From Pseudomonadales bacterium (GTDB taxonomy: Bacteria > Pseudomonadota > Gammaproteobacteria > Pseudomonadales > Ketobacteraceae): DNA of 63,302 nucleotides. The translations under genes and the position numbers were made by a program. The notes beneath the pieces were generated by a model, which saw only the letters and a program-made list of their open reading frames with translations, had not been told where the DNA came from and did no database searches. The DNA lies in NCBI GenBank assembly GCA_002701845.1, contig NZXG01000042.1, positions 1 through 63,302 of the forward strand, in the 5' to 3' direction. Shown here piece by piece: positions 17,827-27,056 of the stretch (position 1 is its first letter; each line of letters opens with the position of its first letter).

Positions 17827-19956
17827 ATGAAAAAGCCGCTGTCGCTGGCCCTGTCCAACACCTCTCTGGTCGCATCATTTTTGTTCGCCGCCCCGGCGGT
17901 TCAGGGGCAGGCGCCCACCGCCGTGGTGATGGAGGAAGTCACCATCACCGCCATAAGGGAGGATCGCAAAAGCCGGGGCGCCACCGGGCTGGATCTGAGC
18001 CTGTGGGAAACGCCGCAGTCGCTGACCATCGTCGACTCCGACACCATCCACGATTTTGGGCTCACCGACATTAACTCGCTGTTGCAGCTGACCACCGGCG
18101 TCAATGTGGACGCCACGGAAACCGACCGCACCTATTACAACGCCCGGGGTTTCGATATCACCAGTATGCACGTGGACAGTATCGGCATCCCCTTTGGCAA
18201 TCTGATTGTGGGGGCTCTGGATACCGCCATTTACGAGAAGGTGGAGATCATTCGCGGTTCCAACGGTTTGATCACCGGTCTGGGTAACCCCTCCGGCACC
18301 ATTAACTATGTGCGCAAACGGCCCACCAACCAGCGGCAGGGCTCTATCGAGTTGAGCGGCGGGCGCTGGGACTTTCGTCGCCTGGAGGCGGACGTTTCAA
18401 CGCCGTTGACGGACTCCGGCAACTGGGCGGCGCGGGCGGTGGTGGCCTATCAGGAGAAGGACAGCTGGCTGGATCATTACAGAAACGATCGCCAAATCGG
18501 CTATCTGGTGGTGGATGGCCAGTTGACCGACAGCCTCACGTTGGCGGTGGGCTATACCCACCAGGATAACAACAGTGATGGCGTCACCTGGGGTGCGGTG
18601 CCGGTGCTGTACAGTAATGGGGAGCAGGCGCATTTTGATGTGTCCACCAGTATCGCTATGGACTGGACCTACTGGGACACTCAGACCGATGAGGCCTTTG
18701 TGGAACTGGGCTGGCAGATCAACAACCACTGGCGCCTGACCAGTACCGTCATGCACACCGATTACGAAGAATACTCCGAGCTGTTTTACGTCTATACCAA
18801 TACCGGGTTTGATCAGGCCACCGGCCTGGGGTTGGAAAGCAATCCCGGCAAATACGATGTGGAGCGGGAGGATTTAATCCTGGACGCCAATCTGAACGGC
18901 CGCTTTCGCATCTGGGGCCGGGAGCATCAGTTGCAGTTGGGGGTGAGCGCCGCCAACAGCGACTCCGTTTCCTTTGCCCACCCGGCGCCGGCGGACAGCT
19001 TTATCGCCATGCCCCCCTTCCCCGGCTGGAGTGGTAATGAAGTCCCCCGCCCCGCCTGGCAGCCAGCCTATCGTTCCGCGCACGAGGATATCGACCTGAA
19101 TCGGGTCTATGGTTCGCTGTTGCTGGCGGCCACCGATCACCTCAATCTGGTGCTGGGGCTGAATAAAGTGGACTACAACAATGACGGAGAAAGTTATGGT
19201 GTATCCACCGATTCCGACGAGGATGGCACCAGCCCGTATATCGGTTTTACCTGGGAAGTGATGCAGGGGCTTAACACCTACGCCAGCTACAGCGACATTT
19301 ATCAACCTCAATACGTGTTGGGTGAGGACCTGCAGTCATTGGGTTCTGCCGAAGGGGAAAGTTACGAGGTGGGGGTTAAAAAATCATTTTCCAGCGGTGC
19401 TCTGGTTAGTCTGGCCCTGTTCCGCACCGAGCAATCCAATTTGCAGGAATTCGTTGCCTACGACGACGGCGACGGCGTGGATGATACCGACTTCAGTGAC
19501 GACTTTGACTATGCACTCTACCGCGGCATCAACGTGGAATCCGAAGGGGTGGAAGTTGAGGTGGCGGGCAACCTGACCGATGTCTTGCAATTGCAGGCAG
19601 GCATCACTCATCTGACCCTGGAAGATGAAACCGGGGAAGAGGCGCGCACCTTTATTCCCCGCAACACGGTAAAGCTGTTGCTGTCCTGGAACCCCGTGGC
19701 GATGCCGAAGCTGGCGCTGGGTGCTTCCGGCCGCTGGCAGGACGAAACCTATTACGGCCCTGCGGGGGCGCGCATCACTCAGGAGGATTACGCAGTGATC
19801 GGGGGCTTTGCCCGCTACGCTGTAACGCCGGACCTGAGTGTGCGCCTGAATCTGGATAATCTGACCGATGAGAAATACTTCAGCTCAGTCAAGTATGAGC
19901 AGGCATACTACGCGGCACCGCGCAATGCCCGGTTGTCGGTGGCCTGGTCGTTTTAA
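17827..19956 (+). CDS. TonB-dependent siderophore receptor (FpvA/FhuE type)
   Basis: Outer-membrane gated channel that imports a ferric siderophore using TonB energy. The 709-residue protein has a signal peptide (MKKPLSLALS...AVQGQ), a TonB-box-like EEVTITA, a plug domain (TPQSLTIVDSDTI.., ..YNARGFDI.., VEIIRGSNGLITGLGNPSGTINYVRKRP) and a long beta-barrel ending in a terminal Phe (SVAWSF). The start at 17827 is preferred over 17770 because the signal peptide begins there and the longer reading would translate through the leader hairpin. It is followed 43 bases later by a PepSY membrane protein gene, a common partner of such receptors. No siderophore synthesis genes are in the window, so the ligand is probably a foreign siderophore. 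Confidence 0.93.
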   Translation: MKKPLSLALSNTSLVASFLFAAPAVQGQAPTAVVMEEVTITAIREDRKSRGATGLDLSLWETPQSLTIVDSDTIHDFGLTDINSLLQLTTGVNVDATETDRTYYNARGFDITSMHVDSIGIPFGNLIVGALDTAIYEKVEIIRGSNGLITGLGNPSGTINYVRKRPTNQRQGSIELSGGRWDFRRLEADVSTPLTDSGNWAARAVVAYQEKDSWLDHYRNDRQIGYLVVDGQLTDSLTLAVGYTHQDNNSDGVTWGAVPVLYSNGEQAHFDVSTSIAMDWTYWDTQTDEAFVELGWQINNHWRLTSTVMHTDYEEYSELFYVYTNTGFDQATGLGLESNPGKYDVEREDLILDANLNGRFRIWGREHQLQLGVSAANSDSVSFAHPAPADSFIAMPPFPGWSGNEVPRPAWQPAYRSAHEDIDLNRVYGSLLLAATDHLNLVLGLNKVDYNNDGESYGVSTDSDEDGTSPYIGFTWEVMQGLNTYASYSDIYQPQYVLGEDLQSLGSAEGESYEVGVKKSFSSGALVSLALFRTEQSNLQEFVAYDDGDGVDDTDFSDDFDYALYRGINVESEGVEVEVAGNLTDVLQLQAGITHLTLEDETGEEARTFIPRNTVKLLLSWNPVAMPKLALGASGRWQDETYYGPAGARITQEDYAVIGGFARYAVTPDLSVRLNLDNLTDEKYFSSVKYEQAYYAAPRNARLSVAWSF

Positions 19957-19999
19957 TGAGCCTCAGAGCAAGCCTCTGCCTTAACAATCGGGTGAAAGC

Positions 20000-21115
20000 G
20001 TGAATAAACCCTTGTTTAAAATTCATAGTTGGACTGCGTTGCTGGCGTTTGTGCCGCTGCTGGTGATTTGCATCACCGGCAGCATCCTGGTGTTCAAACA
20101 CGAGATTGATGCGTTACTCCGGCAGGAGCAGGTGCGGGTGACGCCCCAGGCCGAGCGGTTACCCCTGGACCGGCTGTTGAGCAAGGTCCACCAGTCCTAT
20201 TTCGATTATGAAGTGGTGGGCTGGGTACTGTTTCAGGATCCGGGCCGGGCGGATGTGGTCTACGTGATTGAGAAGGGCACGGATCAGTGGTCGTACCTGA
20301 CCCTCAATGGTTATACCGGGGCGTTGTTGGCAAAGCCCGTGCCTCACGACCATCATCTGACGGATTGGCTGCTGGAGCTGCACTACACATTTTTGCTGCA
20401 CGATGCCGGCCTGCTGATCACCAGCCTGTTTGCCATCATGCTGATATTACTGGGCATTACCGGTTTTATTCTGCACCGGAAATTCTGGAAGAATTTTTTT
20501 ACCCTGCGTTGGCGCAGTCGGTTGGTGGTGTACTTTTCGGATCTGCATAAAATGCTGGGAATTATCAGTGCGCCGGTGTTGTTGATTTTGGGGTTCACCG
20601 GTGCCTGGTGGAACATCGCCGGCTACCTGCACGAACTGGAGGAACACGCCGATGGGCACGAGCACCACATGATGCAGGCGCGCCTGTACAGCGTTGACAT
20701 TTCACTGGATGCCATGATCCACCAGGCACAGACGGCTGTGCCGGAGTTTACCACCACTTATATTTCGTTGCCCTGGGAGCCCGGGGTGGGGATCACGCTG
20801 TGGGGCAATGTGCCTACGGGCAATATCCTTTCCAGCCAATACTCCAGCAGCGTCAGTTTTGACGCCCAAACCGGTGCCAGAATAGCCCGTTACGATATCC
20901 GGGAGGCCGGCGCTGGGGCCTTTATTGTGGATACCTATCGCCGGCTACATTTCGGTGATTTCGCCGGCCTTGCCTCCCGCATCCTCTGGTGTGTGCTGGG
21001 GGCCGCGCCCCTGATACTGGCCATTACCGGGCTGACCCTTTGGGTCAAGCGCCGCAAGCAACGGGCCCGGGCCCGGTATAAGCGGCGACAGGGTGCCGGT
21101 GCCTGGTCCGGCTGA
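20000..21115 (+). CDS. PepSY-associated transmembrane protein
   Basis: Inner-membrane protein of the PepSY_TM family, often found beside siderophore receptors and thought to reduce ferric siderophores or otherwise help release iron. The 371-residue protein has four main membrane spans (about residues 11-33, 138-160, 186-208 and 320-342), the family FKIHSW..GSILVFKHEID start and periplasmic PepSY-type loops. His-rich stretches (HDHH near the second helix, then HADGHEHHMM) could bind metal or haem. The ATG is 43 bases after the receptor stop and the two are probably one transcript. Confidence 0.88.
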   Translation: MNKPLFKIHSWTALLAFVPLLVICITGSILVFKHEIDALLRQEQVRVTPQAERLPLDRLLSKVHQSYFDYEVVGWVLFQDPGRADVVYVIEKGTDQWSYLTLNGYTGALLAKPVPHDHHLTDWLLELHYTFLLHDAGLLITSLFAIMLILLGITGFILHRKFWKNFFTLRWRSRLVVYFSDLHKMLGIISAPVLLILGFTGAWWNIAGYLHELEEHADGHEHHMMQARLYSVDISLDAMIHQAQTAVPEFTTTYISLPWEPGVGITLWGNVPTGNILSSQYSSSVSFDAQTGARIARYDIREAGAGAFIVDTYRRLHFGDFAGLASRILWCVLGAAPLILAITGLTLWVKRRKQRARARYKRRQGAGAWSG

Positions 21116-21177
21116 CAATGGCGAGTTTAAAACATGAATTGATTTGTGCAGCGATTGAGTCTGCGTCTGACAGCAGG

Positions 21178-21687
21178 CTACTCGGGTCGCCGGCGTCTGT
21201 ACCGGAGGAACCACCGAACCACGAAGTAAAGCCCGGCACCCACCAGCCCCGAATAAAGGCAGAGCTTATGCAAAGCCGGGATGGACATGAATCCCTGCAA
21301 GCGGTTGTCGGTGAAAAACGGATAAAAAGGCTGTACGTCAGTATGCATAATAGCGTCCAGTATCAAATGACTGAAACTGCCAATGAATGCACTGGCAAAC
21401 GCTACCCACCACCGAATTCGCAAGCCATTGTCCCGCACCATGGCCAGCCGGTTGAGCCCGTATTCCGACAGATGCTTGCCAGTCAGAGCCGCCAGCACCG
21501 CAATCAGTGATGCCCCCAAATAAGTGTGACTGAAGCCTTGCAGATGGCCCTCGCCGGTGATCATCACCAACAGAGGCTGAATATCCATCAGAATCTGGGT
21601 CCAGCCGAATATCATGAGGCTAAAGCTGCCTTGCAGCAGGGCTTTAATAAACAGCCCCGGTCCCACGTGCAGTGGTGTGAATGGCAT
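21178..21687 (-). CDS. Membrane protein of the DUF4184 / YdjM-like family
   Basis: The 169-residue protein is all membrane helices, about five spans. It has the polar pattern of membrane-bound metal-dependent hydrolase-like proteins: MPFTPLHVGPG at the front, D-I-Q-P and GFSHTYLGA in the middle and SHLILDAIMHTD later. These His/Asp residues could form a metal site within the membrane. Relation to the YdjM/DUF4184 group is judged from this motif order and is moderately sure. It lies on the minus strand with an unrelated small membrane protein gene 57 bases upstream. Confidence 0.65.
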   Translation of the reverse strand: MPFTPLHVGPGLFIKALLQGSFSLMIFGWTQILMDIQPLLVMITGEGHLQGFSHTYLGASLIAVLAALTGKHLSEYGLNRLAMVRDNGLRIRWWVAFASAFIGSFSHLILDAIMHTDVQPFYPFFTDNRLQGFMSIPALHKLCLYSGLVGAGLYFVVRWFLRYRRRRPE

Positions 21688-21744
21688 TTGGGCGGGTCAC
21701 TCCCGGGGTAACCGATAGTGGTGTTCGGTGTCAGTCAATATCAC

Positions 21745-22089
21745 TCAATCTCCCCCGCCATCACCACCACCATCGCCGTCGCCATCACCACCCCAGTCAC
21801 GCCAGTCGATATCAATGCCCCAGTCGGTGTCCCGCCCCAGTGACCGCGACCGGGTGGAGGCCATCAGGAATCCCACCAGCAACAGGAGCAGCACCACCTC
21901 AGTGAATTCGTAGTGGTAGCCATAGGCCAGGGCCAATAGTAACACCATGACACCGGCACTGCGGATGCTGAGAGACATGCGCTGCGCCAGCATGCCGCCG
22001 GCAAATACCAGTACGCCACCCAGCACCAGGACGTTGGTGTACAGAAAAGTCAGGCCGGCGAGCAGTAGCAAATAACCCACCAGATTCAT
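21745..22089 (-). CDS. Small membrane protein with Gly/Asp-repeat tail
   Basis: Family not recognised. The 114-residue protein has three or four closely packed hydrophobic segments over residues 1-80, then a polar tail. The tail contains DTDWGIDIDWRDW and ends in a repetitive stretch of Gly and Asp only (about the last 15 residues). The repeat is encoded by a near-simple tract of CCATCA/CCACCA units at 21755-21795, prone to length change. Asp-rich glycine loops often bind calcium, but that is only a suggestion. It may share a transcript with the 169-residue membrane protein downstream. Confidence 0.6.
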   Translation of the reverse strand: MNLVGYLLLLAGLTFLYTNVLVLGGVLVFAGGMLAQRMSLSIRSAGVMVLLLALAYGYHYEFTEVVLLLLLVGFLMASTRSRSLGRDTDWGIDIDWRDWGGDGDGDGGGDGGGD

Positions 22090-22357
22090 AATGCGGTACT
22101 CATCGGTTGCCCGGAAAGATGCTCAGGCTTGGTCACTGTTTCGGTCCCAGTCTTCTGATTACTTTAAAACCAGTTTGAGTATAGCGCAGGTTGGCGTCCC
22201 TTGGTCTGGTTGCGCCCTGTTTTGGGGCGCACAAAAAGGGGGCGGACCCGGGGCTTTTTTACCTGGGGAAAAGCCGCAAAAAACCGTGAAAAAACGATGA
22301 ACTTTCACAATAAAGGATTACAATTCCGCCCCACCAACACAGGGAGACAGAAAAATA

Positions 22358-23164
22358 ATGAATCAGCCTCAGTCACAATTTGAATTGCAAAACCAACCGC
22401 AACTGACTCTGAATGGATGCGCTTATCGAATCGCTGGCGATCGTGTCGTTGTTACCATTGGTGCCATCAGTAACCAGCGCGATTTCGGAGATCTCAGCGG
22501 TACGTTGTCGGTGGAGCTGTGGGCACTGCGTCAGCCCTATCAGGGCGGATTTTTCGAGGGTGTGGCGCTGGCCGGCACTCAGATCGGTGAAATTTCCGGT
22601 CAGCATTATATCAGCGACTGTTGCTATGACCTGAATTTTCAGGAGCCTCCCGCCGGTACCTGGTATCTGGCCCTCATGGTGCGGGAGTGGACTGACGCCG
22701 GCTTTGTGACCCGGGACTATGTGAATTTCGCGGTGCCTTATGTGGTCACCTGGGCGCCCACGGTGATTCAAGCGGAGCCGGCCAAGGTGATCAGTGTGCA
22801 TTTTGCCGAGACGGAAACGACTGGGAAAACCCGTGGTGCCGAACCCAAGGCCATCACCAAAGCACTACCCAAGGCCGACACCAAGGCTGAAATTAAGGCT
22901 GAAACCACAACGGCAAAACCCAGTGTGCAGGCCTCCAAAGCACCGGCGCAACCGCGCAAGGCCAAGGCGCCAACCCAGGCAGTAGGCGCGGTTTCCATCA
23001 ATGACGCCAGTGTGGATGAAATTGCCAGCATCAAGGGCGTATCCAGAAAAGTGGCCGCCAAGATCGTGGAGTCGCGCCCCTTTGAAACCCTGGAGCAATT
23101 ACTGAAAGTCCGCGGTGTGGGCGAGAAGTTGTTCAAGCGAATTCGCAGTCATGTGACTCTGTAA
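22358..23164 (+). CDS. Helix-hairpin-helix protein with N-terminal beta domain
   Basis: The 268-residue protein joins a beta-rich N-terminal domain (about residues 10-145; aromatic and Val-rich strands, no signal peptide), a long Ala/Lys/Pro/Thr linker (about 155-210) and a C-terminal helix-hairpin-helix pair of the ComEA type (SINDASVDEIASIKGVSRKV.., LLKVRGVGEKLFKRI). The last part usually binds DNA without sequence preference. The basic linker supports nucleic-acid contact. The start is backed by AGGGAGACAG ahead of the ATG. The 268 bases in front hold no gene. The role of the N-terminal domain is unknown. Confidence 0.75.
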   Translation: MNQPQSQFELQNQPQLTLNGCAYRIAGDRVVVTIGAISNQRDFGDLSGTLSVELWALRQPYQGGFFEGVALAGTQIGEISGQHYISDCCYDLNFQEPPAGTWYLALMVREWTDAGFVTRDYVNFAVPYVVTWAPTVIQAEPAKVISVHFAETETTGKTRGAEPKAITKALPKADTKAEIKAETTTAKPSVQASKAPAQPRKAKAPTQAVGAVSINDASVDEIASIKGVSRKVAAKIVESRPFETLEQLLKVRGVGEKLFKRIRSHVTL

Positions 23165-23213
23165 TTGTCGTTTCTAATTACAGTTTGTTGTTGGGCGGCC
23201 GGCAATTCCGTCA

Positions 23214-23244
23214 CTGACCCCCGGTACTCAGGGCCGGGGGTCAG
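23214..23244. terminator. Perfect 11-bp hairpin between convergent genes
   Basis: CTGACCCCCGG and CCGGGGGTCAG flank a 9-base loop and overlap the stop codon of the SDR gene. It sits exactly between two convergent genes, so it probably ends or protects both transcripts, although there is no T run on either strand. Confidence 0.5.
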
Positions 23245-24044
23245 TCCGGCATTACCAACTGAATCAGGCGGCCCATCATGCGGATGGTGGTGGTGGGCAG
23301 CAGTCGATACAGCAGGCCCAGAAATCTGGAGTCCAGGCCAATAACCACCCGAAACTGATTCTTTTCCATGGCGCGAACGATGCGCCGTGCCACCTTCGCT
23401 GGGGATATACCCGGATGGAAGCGTTCGAACTTTTCCATTTTTTCCGGATGGGCATCGCAATTGTGGCTGATGTTGGTTTTTACCGCGCCGGGATAAACCA
23501 CCGATACCCCGATATTGCTGCGGCGCAGTTCCGCGTACAATCCTTCGCTGAGTAACTTCACCGCCGCTTTGCTGGCGCCATAGAGTGTTTGTTTGGGAAA
23601 GGCAAACAGGCCACCCATGCTGGACACATTGACGATGTGGGCCTCCGGCCGCGCCAGTAACAACGGCATAAAAGCCCGGATCATATGGATGGTGCCGTGC
23701 AGATTGACATTGAGCACCCGGTCGATGGCGGCGTCGTCCAGGCGGTGAAAGGACGCGAACGGATGGATCACACCGGCATTATTCACAATGGCGTCCACCT
23801 GGCCGTGTTGCTCCACCACCGTAGTGGCCAGTTGCTGCACGGATTCACGGCTGGAGATATCCCCCGTATGCAGGCTTAAGCGGGAAGCCTGCGCACCGGC
23901 CGCGGTCCAGGTTGCATCCAGGGCCGTTGAATTGATATCGGCGGCGGCGACAATGGCGTCTTTGGCCAGCAGGGCCAGCACGATCTGTTGGCCGATACCG
24001 TTCCCGCCACCGGTGACGACAACCACTTTGTCCGCTAACTGCAT
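23241..24044 (-). CDS. SDR-family oxidoreductase
   Basis: Classical short-chain dehydrogenase/reductase, NAD(P)(H)-dependent. The 267-residue protein has TGGGNGIG near residue 11 (cofactor), D-I-S at about 62, NNAG at about 88, VSS and the catalytic YGASK (about residues 152-156). The C-terminal 35 residues are hydrophobic (LLYRLLPTTTIRMMGRLIQLV), as in fatty acyl or sterol-acting members. It is the last of a row with the WS/DGAT gene 60 bases upstream, so a role in fatty aldehyde or alcohol handling for wax esters is plausible but unproven. Confidence 0.85.
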   Translation of the reverse strand: MQLADKVVVVTGGGNGIGQQIVLALLAKDAIVAAADINSTALDATWTAAGAQASRLSLHTGDISSRESVQQLATTVVEQHGQVDAIVNNAGVIHPFASFHRLDDAAIDRVLNVNLHGTIHMIRAFMPLLLARPEAHIVNVSSMGGLFAFPKQTLYGASKAAVKLLSEGLYAELRRSNIGVSVVYPGAVKTNISHNCDAHPEKMEKFERFHPGISPAKVARRIVRAMEKNQFRVVIGLDSRFLGLLYRLLPTTTIRMMGRLIQLVMPD

Positions 24045-24104
24045 AGGTGTAATTTACACTCCGGTTCGACTGGCAATCACTGGGCTCAGGCGCCAATTAA
24101 AATC

Positions 24105-25495
24105 TCAGTTGGGAATCACCGTGGCGTGGATGGTTGCCTCCAGTTCCAGCAGCGCATCCTCCAGATATTGTAACAGCCGTTGCACCTGGGGCACCGCCTT
24201 GCGGCAGGCGATCAGCCCCACATCCACAAAATCATGGCGGCTGATCAGGGTGATATTGAGGGCCCCGCTGTCCACCACCAGGGAGGCGGGATACAGGCCG
24301 CAAAGTTTAGCGCCCTGCCAGTATAGAGGACGTCGGGGCCCCGGCACGTGAGAAATAATCACATTGGCCAGTGCCGAGTTATCCACCAGTCGGGTCACCG
24401 CGTTGAGGGCGCCGGGCAACAGCTTGAACGCGCTGCACACCAGGGACTGGTCCGGGGACAACCGCTGCAGATGGGCCTTGTTGTAGTCCATGCAGCTATT
24501 AATGGCCCGCAGCCGCGCTTCCGGGTTGTAAAGGTGGGTGGCCAGGTGGCAAAAAGTAAAGGATACCTCGTTGGCATGGTCGGAACCCTCCCGCCGTACG
24601 GACACCGGCACCGCGGCCACCAACGGACGTTTGGGCAGCTCCCCCAGGTCCAGCAGATAGCGACGCAGGGCACCGGCACACATGGCCAGGACCACATCGT
24701 TGGCGGTGGCGCCATAGGCCTCCGCCACCGCTTTGATGCGGGGCGTGGAATAGGATTGCGCGGCAAAGCGCCGGGTGGCGCTGACCTTCTGATTGAATAT
24801 GGTACGAGGGGCCTGGCCGGCAAACACAAAGTCCGGATTGCGGCGAATAATATCGCGGACATTACTGCGCAACTCCCGCACCACCGGCACCACCGAGCCC
24901 ACATGTTCCCGGGCCAGGGAGCGCAACGCAGAAAGCCCGCCACTGGTGGGGCTGGGCAGAGGCAAATGACGGGGCTTGGAGCGTTGGGTGGGGACCTCCC
25001 AGGGCGGCGGCAGGGTGAGCGAAGTATCCAGGTTGGTGGACATGGAGCGCATCAGCAGACGAATCCCGGCGATGCCGTCCATCAGGGCGTGATGCACCTT
25101 GATGTAGACCGCAAACCGGCCGTCCGCCAGACCCTCAATTAAATACATCTGCCACAGGGGGTAAGCGCGGTCCAGATGGCCACAGTGCACCCGGGATACC
25201 ATGGCCAGCAACTCCCGAATACGGCCGGGTTTGGGCAGCGCCACGTGGACGAAGTGATGGGCCAGATCAAAATCCTCCGATTGCATCCAGTAATGCAACC
25301 CTCCCTTGGACACCAAGCGCTGATTGAAGGGGGGGCAGCCCGGTGGGAGTGCCGGGCCTGTTCCACCATGCGTTCCACAAAGTGATCCGGATCCCCCACC
25401 TGGGGCTCAAACAGCATCAGGGCCCCAACGTGCAGGGGCTGACGCCGGCTTTCGAAGCGTAAAAACGAATCATCGATCCAGCTTAGCTTTTCCAT
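24105..25495 (-). pseudogene. Wax ester synthase / diacylglycerol acyltransferase (WS/DGAT), frameshifted
   Basis: Makes wax esters or triacylglycerol from acyl-CoA and an alcohol or diacylglycerol at the inner membrane. The protein starts MEKLSWIDDSFLRFES at 25495 with AGGGAG ahead of it. After about 55 residues the frame breaks in a run of seven C on the coding strand (25329-25335). Adding one C gives AAPPFNQRLVSKGGLHYW, the expected family sequence, and reading continues to 24105. The repaired length of 463 residues is normal. The catalytic HHALMDG (HHxxxDG) lies in the second part, as do the conserved NDVVLAMCAGALR and NVIISHVPGPR. Either the assembly lost a base or the gene is recently broken. 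Confidence 0.87.
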
Positions 25496-25709
25496 GGCGC
25501 TAGGCTCCCTGGGCGGCGGTGGCGATGCATTGGCTGGCAATCAGCGTACACCATGGTCAGCGGCGGTGAGGGCGATGCAGAAACTGCTGGATAGGCTGCA
25601 GGGGCTTCAACGGGAATGTTTCGCTGTCACACGCGGCTGTTTTTGTTGTTATGCCAGCGGCAGATACTGGGAGTATACCCCTATTGGTTGGAAACGCACA
25701 GGCCGGGTC

Positions 25710-26865
25710 TTAATCCAGGAATTCGATCTGTTCCAGGAACGCTTGTTTGATGCAATTGGTCTGCTCCAGCTGGCGGGGAATGGCATGGGCGCCGGCATAC
25801 CAGTGCAGGGCACAGTTCCCCCAGTGCTGTTGCAGGGTTTCCACGTGCCGGGGGCTGGCCAGGCGGTCCCCCATGCCGGCAATAATCATCAGCCGCTCCG
25901 GCGGCAGCCGGGCAGGTCGCGACAGGGGGACTGTGGAAGGCCGTGGTGGAACGAATATCCTGCATGCTGACCCGATACCAGCGCATGGCGCCCTGGATAA
26001 TCAGGTTCAGAGGTTTCCACTCCATCATGGCATCCGGCAGGCTCACCATGGGCATCAGCGGCATGGCAAACTCAAACCGCGAGTCCAGCCCCGCCAGCAG
26101 CGCACTGGTATAGCCCCCGAGACTGACCCCGGTGATCCCCATGCGCTCCACTCCCTGCCGTTGCAGATAATCCAGCAGGGTGCGAATGTCATAGGTGCTT
26201 TGCACCACGTTGTGATTGAGGGCGTCGATACCCCGGGACACGAAATCCATGCCGCTGACATTCTTGGCATTGCGACTGCGGGGGCCGTGGTGGGGCAGGG
26301 TCTTCAGAACCACATCGCAACCCAGCTCATACAAAAACCGGGAGCCCAGGTAGTATTCGTTCACCTCCCACCAGGGAGTGAGAAAGCCGTGCACCCGGAC
26401 GATGGTGGGGCGTGGTCGATCCCCGTGGTGCCAATACCAGGCCACCACTTCATCATTGTTGAAATGGGAGCGGTGATCCTCAGCGCGGTAAACCGATGGC
26501 CACAGGATTTTCTCGAAAACACCGCCCTCCACTTCCCGGGGGCGGGGCGCTTCGGTGACTGTGAATTCCGGCAGCGGCCGGGGTTGATGAAAAATATCAT
26601 CGTCGTCACCGACATGAGAGCAGCGTTCCCCCCGCAGTGTGGCCGCCAGGGAAGCGCCCGTGTAGCCGGCGGGAAAGCTGATTCCGGCCATCCAGGTGGC
26701 GAGGCCGGAGCGCACCGCCAGATCCACCAGTGCGGTGGCACTCATGGCCGGGTCAAAGGGAATCTTTAACTTTTGCGGCTGGCGATAGAAGTCATCGGGC
26801 AGGGTGCGGATCCAGTCCGGTTGATGGGCGACTGGGGACGACGGCATAAGGGCGGCCGTTTCCAT
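25710..26865 (-). pseudogene. Alpha/beta hydrolase (ABHD18-like), frameshifted near the C-terminus
   Basis: Serine hydrolase, probably esterase- or lipase-like. The protein begins METAALMPSS with AGAGGAG ahead of the ATG and has the nucleophile elbow GVSLGG (about residue 245). Reading goes out of frame at a run of five C on the coding strand (plus-strand G run 25925-25929). Removing one C continues as SPLSRPARLPPERLMIIAG, then GMGDRLAS and YAGAHAIP, which supply the catalytic Asp and His, and stops at 25710. The repaired length is 384 residues. As it stands the product would lack both residues and have an unrelated tail. It lies between the WS/DGAT and PhoD-like genes on the same strand. Confidence 0.8.
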
Positions 26866-27056
26866 GGAGCACTCCTCTCTTTTTGTTCGGAGCGAATTTA
26901 TATCCTTAGTATAACCCCGGGAAATCGCAATTGCCGACCGCTAAACAGACGCACGGTGCGCTAATTGCGGCGGGTTGGTGAAATTCTGTGGCAATATTCA
27001 AGGTATTGAAGGCCTTATGCGGTTTGCTGCCCGGATGCCGGATCCCGGCAGGCTAA

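Noticed and set aside
22205-22225. GCGCCC/GGGCGC hairpin as terminator before the helix-hairpin-helix gene
   Set aside because: Only six pairs and no T run on the plus strand; not convincing as a signal.
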